Shown here piece by piece: positions 59,070-64,000 of a stretch of 64,000 bases of DNA. The notes beneath the pieces are model-generated. The model ran no database searches and was not told the origin of the DNA. It worked only from the letters and a program-made list of their open reading frames with translations. This DNA comes from Augochlora pura (lineage: Eukaryota; Arthropoda; Insecta; Hymenoptera; Halictidae). The position numbers and the translations under genes are program-made. Location: assembly GCF_028453695.1 (NCBI RefSeq), contig NC_135778.1, forward strand, positions 37,313,214 to 37,377,213, read 5' to 3'. How positions within the stretch are numbered: position 1 is the stretch's first letter; each line of letters opens with the position of its first letter.

Positions 59070-59265
59070 CCGTATTAATTATGATATGGTATAATTAATT
59101 AAATCCATATTTAAAAATTCCATGTTAATTATAATATGGAATAATTAATCGATTAAGAAATTCCATGTTAATTATAATATGGTATAATTATTCGATTAAA
59201 AAATTCCATGTTGATTATAATATGGAATAATTAATTGATTAAAAAATTCCATATTAATTCTGCCT
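59070..59265. repeat. AT-rich tandem repeat, about 58-bp unit
   Basis: TTCCATGTTAATTATAATAT then GG(A/T)ATAATTA(A/T)T(C/T)GATTAA recurs about three and a half times. Confidence 0.9.
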
Positions 59266-59286
59266 TGTACAGTTGAGTCTTCTGAC

Positions 59287-59491
59287 TTAACACGTTGACA
59301 TCACGTGCCATTTGATTATTTTATTTATATTTCACAAAATAGGCAGTGCAAAATAGGTCCACGATATTTTATCTCAATACTATAAACAATTGTACAATAT
59401 TAAAATCAATACACTAAACTTAACATAATTATTTAATTTTTTAAAATTTCGGTCACCGTCTCACAGAGAAAATCGACCCCTATAGTGCTAA
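59287..59491 (+). mobile_element. TTAA-type MITE, first link of a second chain
   Basis: TTAA (59287-59290) precedes CACGTTGACATCACG, similar to the start of 32943. The right end is CCCCTATAGTG followed by CTAA (59488-59491). The 197-bp body aligns in part with 50500-50620 (TATAAACA..TTTAAAATTTC). The terminal repeat is short (CACT/CACG). Confidence 0.6.
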
Positions 59492-59731
59492 CCCCTTGCA
59501 CTATAATAACGAGTCAGACAAAGATTTAATGTACGATCTACTAAATATGAATTTTTTTTAATTTCTCCCACGTCGAAGTAAAAATAAATTCTTCTGTTAT
59601 TAAACTATAAAAACGAAGGTAAATATAGACAATACAAGAAAAAATATAGTTTTATCCTATTAAGAGAATTATCAAGTACGAATAAATACAAATAGTCACA
59701 GCATAAAAAGAGCGATAGCACAAGGGGTTAA
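59488..59731 (+). mobile_element. TTAA-type MITE (CCCCTTGCAC ends), second link
   Basis: It starts at the CTAA shared with the previous element and ends at TTAA 59728-59731; the body is 236 bp. The ends are CCCCTTGCACTATAA and, inverted, CCCCTTGTGCTATCG. The body aligns along its length with 35061-35299. The ACGAGTCAGAC segment keeps only half of the palindrome; the second arm has been deleted. Confidence 0.85.
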
Positions 59732-59756
59732 GATCGCTTCGAGTGAAAAGGGTTAA
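59732..59756 (+). mobile_element. 21-bp solo MITE end, third link
   Basis: GATCGCTTCGAGTGAAAAGGG followed by TTAA (59753-59756), minus its last base, is the palindrome-less end of the CCCTTTGCACTCGA family, joined directly to the preceding element's TTAA. Confidence 0.65.
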
Positions 59757-60492
59757 AGTTACAACGGCGCGAAATCGTCAAACACATCCCCGCGAAGAAG
59801 GTCCAACGGGTATCAGTCGAGGGTCCCCGAGTCCCTTTAAATCCGAAATCGATGTCGTGCCCGCTTACGCGCCGTAATTTCCGCGCGTTTGACCTCCGCC
59901 CTGCGATCGAAGCAAAGTTTTCGCTCCATTCGAACAGAAATTCTTCGCGAAATCCGCTTTACGATCGCGCGCAGCGTCGTGTAGCCGAGGAGAAGATCGC
60001 GCGGCAATTTCCATCGCGGGAGAGGAGAGGAGAGGGGGCCGTGGCGGCGTTTTCGGTGTCACATCTCTTCGTCGTCGTTGGAGCAGAGGGAAAGGTGTCC
60101 CGGACGGTCGATCGGTCTCGGGTTTCGCGTGAATTTCGTTTTCCGGCGTTGGCGGCAGCCGAAAGATTATAAATCGCGGACGGCGGCGGGAAGATCGCGA
60201 GATAACGGTAAATTCACGGGGGCGGCTTACATAGGTCGCGAGAGAGAGAGAGAGAGAGAGGCGAGGCCTGCGCTCGCGAGCACCGTCGTGCTTCTCCGCG
60301 CCGGAGAGAGAAATTTACTGCAGATTACCTGGAACGGGGGGGTTAGGTTACAGACTTTTTCCGAGGCGAGACCATCTTCGTCCCCTCGGCGAACTGCGAG
60401 AGAGAGAGACCAGGGTCTTCGAGTTCTCGCGAGAGAGACCCGGGTCTCCGAGTTCTCTCTCTCTCTCTCTCTCTCTTGAGAGTGCCGGCTGG
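59757..60492. other. GC-rich island with inverted GA/CT runs
   Basis: GC-rich DNA. A (GA)n run at about 60238-60260 and a (CT)n run at 60454-60476 are inverted relative to each other, with a perfect GAGACCCGGGTCTC palindrome at 60435-60448. Frames of about 105 and 133 codons have no recognisable domain. Confidence 0.5.
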
Positions 60493-60860
60493 GTATACAG
60501 GGTGTGTCGCTCGAAATCGGACTCCTGATTATTTACCGAACATATTCCCGGCGCAAGGTTTCCTCGTGCCGGCGCTCTACCAGCCCCGTATTTGCTAGAT
60601 GGAATTTGAAATAAGCTGTCTCTAAAAGGATTTTAAGGGCTCGTCTGCCTGCGACGATGAGAACAAATGAGGGCCGATCGGTCGATATTGTTCAACGCAA
60701 AGGTACCTGTGCGATGTTAACTTTTAATTGAAGTCGAGTTTGCTGAATTCGGCGAACTAATTTTTACCTTCTATTAATTACTAGGTACAGAGGGTGTCCG
60801 TCCATTTTCAAAGCTAATGTCACGCGAAGGTTTGAGCAAGTAAGAAAATTCAATAAGAAA
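60493..60860. other. Two same-orientation TACAGGGTG-like transposon ends
   Basis: TACAGGGTGTGTCGC at about 60496 and TACAGAGGGTGTCCGTCC at about 60785 resemble insect Tc1/mariner-type termini and the element at 5238-5651. They point the same way, so they do not form a TIR pair. Probable remnants. Confidence 0.35.
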
Positions 60861-60899
60861 ATTTACAGCTGTTAGGTGCGCGTACAATTATTCTTTATA

Positions 60900-61260
60900 T
60901 GTAATTTTTCTGTATAAATTCTTATTATAGATAGAAGACGAAAGTAAAAGAAGTATAATATAATTAAAGAAAATAGAATATTCAAGGCGTTGAATATTCC
61001 ATGGATACAATTTTTCTTTATATATTCTTATTATATATAGAAGACGAAATTAAAAGAAATAGAATATTAAAGGCGTCGAATATTCCATGAATACAATTAT
61101 TTTTCATATAGAATTTTTCTGCATATATAATTATTCTCTCTATATAATTTTTCTTTATATATAATTATTCTCTCTATATAATTTTTCTTTACATATTCTT
61201 ATTCTTCATATATCCTTATTATACATAAAAGTCGAAATTAAAATAAAAGTCGAAATTGTA
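60900..61260. repeat. Degenerate AT-rich direct repeats
   Basis: TCTTATTATAGATAGAAGAC then GAAAGTAAAAGAAG at about 60930 recurs at about 61027, followed in each case by AGAATATT(C/A)AAGGCGT(T/C)GAATATTCCATG. Further on, CTCTCTATATAATTTTTCTT is doubled (about 61135 and 61170). Confidence 0.8.
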
Positions 61261-61916
61261 CATTTAGCAGAATCTACTGAGAACCTTCCTTCCGCCAAGA
61301 CACCTATCTATTCGCCTAAGAAAATTGGCCACGTCTGCCGAAACTCGGTTTACTTACTCCATAATCGAACCTTAACCGGTTCGCCATAGAGGTAGTTCCC
61401 CGCGTAGACAGGTGCATTCGATTGCGAATATATTTGCGACATCGATGAATTTTCGGGGACAGGAAGGGGGTGTGTTCCCGGCAGAGCGGCAGACTACCAC
61501 GCCCCCGTCCCTAAAATTTCATCCCCTGAATGATTAAAACGTAATATAGAGACACGCCTACCCGGAGGACGGTCTCCGGAACCCCTCGTTCGCGCCGTTT
61601 GTCCCCCTCTATTTCCATTTGCGAGCACACCTAAAACCACCCCCCTGTGCCGCTGTTACTCCACTTTCACCCGTCCTCTCACTTTCCGTTCGCGGTACTC
61701 GTTCTCTCACTTTCCCTGATTCTCGTTTCTACCCTTCGCCCTGTCCCTCGGTAGGGTTAGTCGGATCCGGTTGGTCGAAATTACTTTTCTGCGCTTAAAA
61801 CGTCGAAAATACACCTATCGACTCATTTTGTCGTATCTCTAGAAACATTCATTTATATGCAAGTTATTATCAAGCAAATTCAATTATTAAAATATCCAAA
61901 ATATTATTTGTACTAT
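61261..61916. other. GC-moderate patch, no gene recognised
   Basis: GC-rich at 61340-61790 without frames above 60 codons, then AT-rich DNA up to the next MITE. Confidence 0.4.
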
Positions 61917-62098
61917 TTAACACTTTGCGCTCGTGTGGCGACTCTGCGACGCCGTTAAAGTTATTATAACACGTTCCAAAATTATTTTTGTAGATATCGT
62001 CAGAGCTTAGATTAAACAATCTAACATAACCTTGAAATTATAACTGTTATATGAGTCACAAGATTCAATTTCATACGCGTCGTAGTACAAGGGGTTGA
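61917..62098 (+). mobile_element. Short TTAA-type MITE with decayed palindrome
   Basis: The flanks are TTAA (61917-61920) and TTGA (62095-62098). The 174-bp element begins CACTTTGCGCTCGTGT and ends, inverted, CCCCTTGTACTACGAC. The palindrome position holds GGCGACTCTGCGACGCC, paired only at its outer bases. It aligns with 15331 on the left and 33155-33316 on the right, which joins those two fragments into one family. Confidence 0.75.
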
Positions 62099-62109
62099 AA
62101 AAAGTTATT

Positions 62110-62658
62110 CTGCTTTAAAAAGTGCGCGAATATTAATGCGAATATTAACGCTAATATTAATTCTAACATTAACGCGAACATTAACGCGAATAACCGTACC
62201 GCGGCGACTTCAGCAGAATCGACTTTCGACCGACCAAATCCGGCGAATCCCCCCAGAGCGGGCGTCCTCACCCGCTAGGGCGCCCCGCCCGCGTTTTTCT
62301 CCTCTTTGCGCCCCTTTGCGGCGTATATTTCAACGCGGTGTTTTTTCGCGTTCCGTCGACGGGTCCCTGGGGGAGGGAGGAGGGTGGTCCGGGACACCCT
62401 CGGTGAAATCCGCGGCTGAATTTTCACGGTCACTGGCTCCAATTTCGCTGGGCGGCTTGCTTACGGCAGGCGATGGATCGCGGGACCGTGGGGGTGGGAT
62501 ACGGGGCGCGGGGACGACGCGGGGGTAGGCAGAGGGGAGCCCGGACGGCCAGGGGTGGTCGGACAGCGGCGTCGAACCGGAGGATCGGGAGAAAAGGACG
62601 TCTTTATTATAGGACCGGGGGCCAAGTGGTCTGCGCGAGAGCAACAACTCCCCCACGA
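62110..62658. other. GC-rich island
   Basis: It begins with a short run of (GC/T)AATATTAA-type repeats (about 62132-62195, TTAACGCGAATATTA variants) and continues GC-rich. A 130-codon plus-strand frame and a 108-codon minus-strand frame overlap. Neither is recognised. Confidence 0.45.
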
Positions 62659-62772
62659 ACCGGTGATACGTACAATTATGCGACGGTGAAATTAGAGGGG
62701 CGAGTGAGAGACGCGCGGAGAGGCGGCAGAAATCGTTTCGTGATTCTGTGCGCGGTAATTGCGTGCTTGCTT
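62659..62772 (+). repeat. Local duplication, copy 1
   Basis: GGTGATACGTACAATTATGC then GACGGTGAA, GGGGCGAG, TTTCGTGATTCTGTGCGCGG and TAATTGCG match copy 2 at 63196-63303. The copies differ by substitutions and by indels of 3 and 9 bases. Confidence 0.85.
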
Positions 62773-63195
62773 AGCAAAATAGAATAGGGTAGAGGTCTAT
62801 CTACATTCTATTCTAGAGTTTCGGATATTAATAATAAAAAATAAATGGAAATGAAAACGATCACTGAAAATTACTGTTTGTATTCAGTTAGGTTATGTTC
62901 GCTGCAAAAACGATGTTCAATCAATTTTCACCGTCTATGTTTTGCAAGCGAAATAAATATTTGCAGTGAATTCAATAAAATGGACAATGAAAGTGCATTT
63001 GAAAAATTGTATAAAATTAGTATAAAAATAGAAAAATAAAATATATTGTAAAATCGTTCAAAAATAGCCACCCGAATATTTCTTTTGATTATATGTTACA
63101 CAGTCTTTTTTATCAAGCACTGCTGTCTACATACTGCAAATATAATGATAAGTATAAATAAATAAATATAGATATATAAATAAATATATATATCG
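62773..63195. other. AT-rich spacer between duplicated segments
   Basis: AT-rich, with TAAATAAATATA-type runs near 63155-63190. No gene is recognised. Confidence 0.45.
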
Positions 63196-63303
63196 GGTGA
63201 TACGTACAATTATTATGCGACGGTGAAGTTACAAGGGCGAGAGGAGGGCCGGGTGGGAAATCCTTTCGTGATTCCATGCGCGGTAATTGCGGGCTCCGTG
63301 CTC
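63196..63303 (+). repeat. Local duplication, copy 2
   Basis: GGTGATACGTACAATTATTA then TGCGACGGTGAAG, GGGCGAGAGG, TTTCGTGATTCCATGCGCGG and TAATTGCGGGC correspond to copy 1. Both copies are open in the same frame, because the indels are multiples of three. Confidence 0.85.
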
Positions 63304-64000
63304 TTTCCAGTGAAACTGATACATCTTAATGAGACGCGAACTGAAACGGAAGAAGATGGTATAGAGGACCGAGCCGTGATGATACACGGGGAGCGAGATC
63401 GATCAATCTTTAATTATGGCGAGTGAATCTCTACCGTGATTACAACCCGTAACAATGCTCGCGGTCTCAATAACGAAGCCGCAGATTTTCTCAAACAGTT
63501 GATCGGAATTCATTACTTCTCGCGATATTTATGGAAGTCGGTACTTGAAATGATATAAAATTTAACGTTGTAATACTGTAATAATATTAATACTAGCATA
63601 ACTTATTTTTTTATAAAATCAATAATTTTCCGATATTTGTCTGTAATTATGTAATCGGAATATAAGATTGAATATAGTGATCAAAAATGCAAAATTTAAT
63701 GTTGGAACACTGTCATAACTTATTTCTTTATAAAATCAATAATTCTCTAGTCAATAATATTGCATATAGTGATCTTTGTTTCAATAATTTCAGTTTGACA
63801 CTTTATGCAACAATTGGGATTTTGCTACAGAAAATCACATTGAAATAACAATCATTATACTGTTACGGAATTTTATACGAATTAATAAAAGATTTTGTAT
63901 TTTTATTTATGAACTTTACATGATTACTTTGCGCTATGAAAGAAAGATTATAATTAAAAAGGAATATCAAATCTTTATGAATTTCTACGTAAATCTTTTA
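63304..64000. other. Mixed then AT-rich DNA to window end
   Basis: AT-rich after about 63540, with ATAACTTATTT.TTTATAAAATCAATAATT repeated at about 63597 and 63714. No gene or element is recognised. Confidence 0.45.

Noticed and set aside
58697..59098. 133-codon plus-strand frame as a small gene
   Set aside because: Composition is ordinary, but there is no recognisable motif, it starts in a GC island and it ends inside an AT-rich tandem repeat. There is no splice or promoter evidence.
60493..60800. 60496 and 60785 ends as a TIR pair
   Set aside because: Both termini point in the same direction, so they cannot be opposite ends of one element.
1..64000. tRNA, rRNA or mitochondrial insertions
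   Set aside because: No cloverleaf-like block with A and B box signatures and no recognisable rRNA or mitochondrial gene segment was noticed on either strand. A covariance-model search would be decisive.

Overview
The window looks like insect nuclear DNA, most likely from a hymenopteran (bee, ant or wasp). The reasons are an AT-rich background broken by many 0.3-1.2 kb GC-rich islands, abundant GA/CT microsatellites, degenerate mariner-type ends, and a recurring CATAACCT-type word. The species call is an inference. I recognise no protein-coding gene, tRNA, rRNA, CRISPR array or bacterial feature. The open reading frames are short or low in complexity, and none carries a domain I can name. The window may be an intergenic block or lie inside a very large intron. 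Two 100-N assembly gaps (17633-17732, 28760-28859) sit in simple-sequence DNA.

Layout: 1-15 kb alternates AT-rich DNA and GC islands, with tandem repeats at 2296-2545, 3786-3925, 4031-4310 and 8582-8742 and a mariner-like relic at 6760-7478. From 14.7-22.6 kb come an AT minisatellite, a ~93-106 bp tandem array, the first gap inside a polyG/GA block, and a 3.7 kb AT-rich stretch with a duplicated hairpin. From about 23 to 62 kb the dominant structure is a dense set of short (about 170-280 bp) inverted-terminal-repeat elements flanked by TTAA. About 13 look complete and there are roughly 18 isolated ends. GC islands and minisatellites fill the spaces between them. The last 2 kb hold a local duplication of about 110 bp.

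The TTAA elements have ends beginning CCC(T/C)TTGCAC, CCCCTTGCCGT, CCCATTCGCTGCC, CCTCTTAGGCAC and similar, which fits non-autonomous piggyBac-superfamily MITEs. One copy (29508-29760) interrupts a 20-bp tandem array exactly at a TTAA, so its empty site can be read in the window. Several copies join end to end through one shared TTAA (32654-33320, 59287-59756).

The most unusual observation is that many copies carry a 15-20 bp near-perfect palindrome just inside one end. Its sequence differs between copies, but the changes are paired so that self-complementarity is kept. In one place a closely similar palindrome has become a 43-bp tandem array (35340-35500). I suggest the palindromes are either divergent binding sites for dimeric transposases or products of template-switch correction. 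Both explanations are testable.
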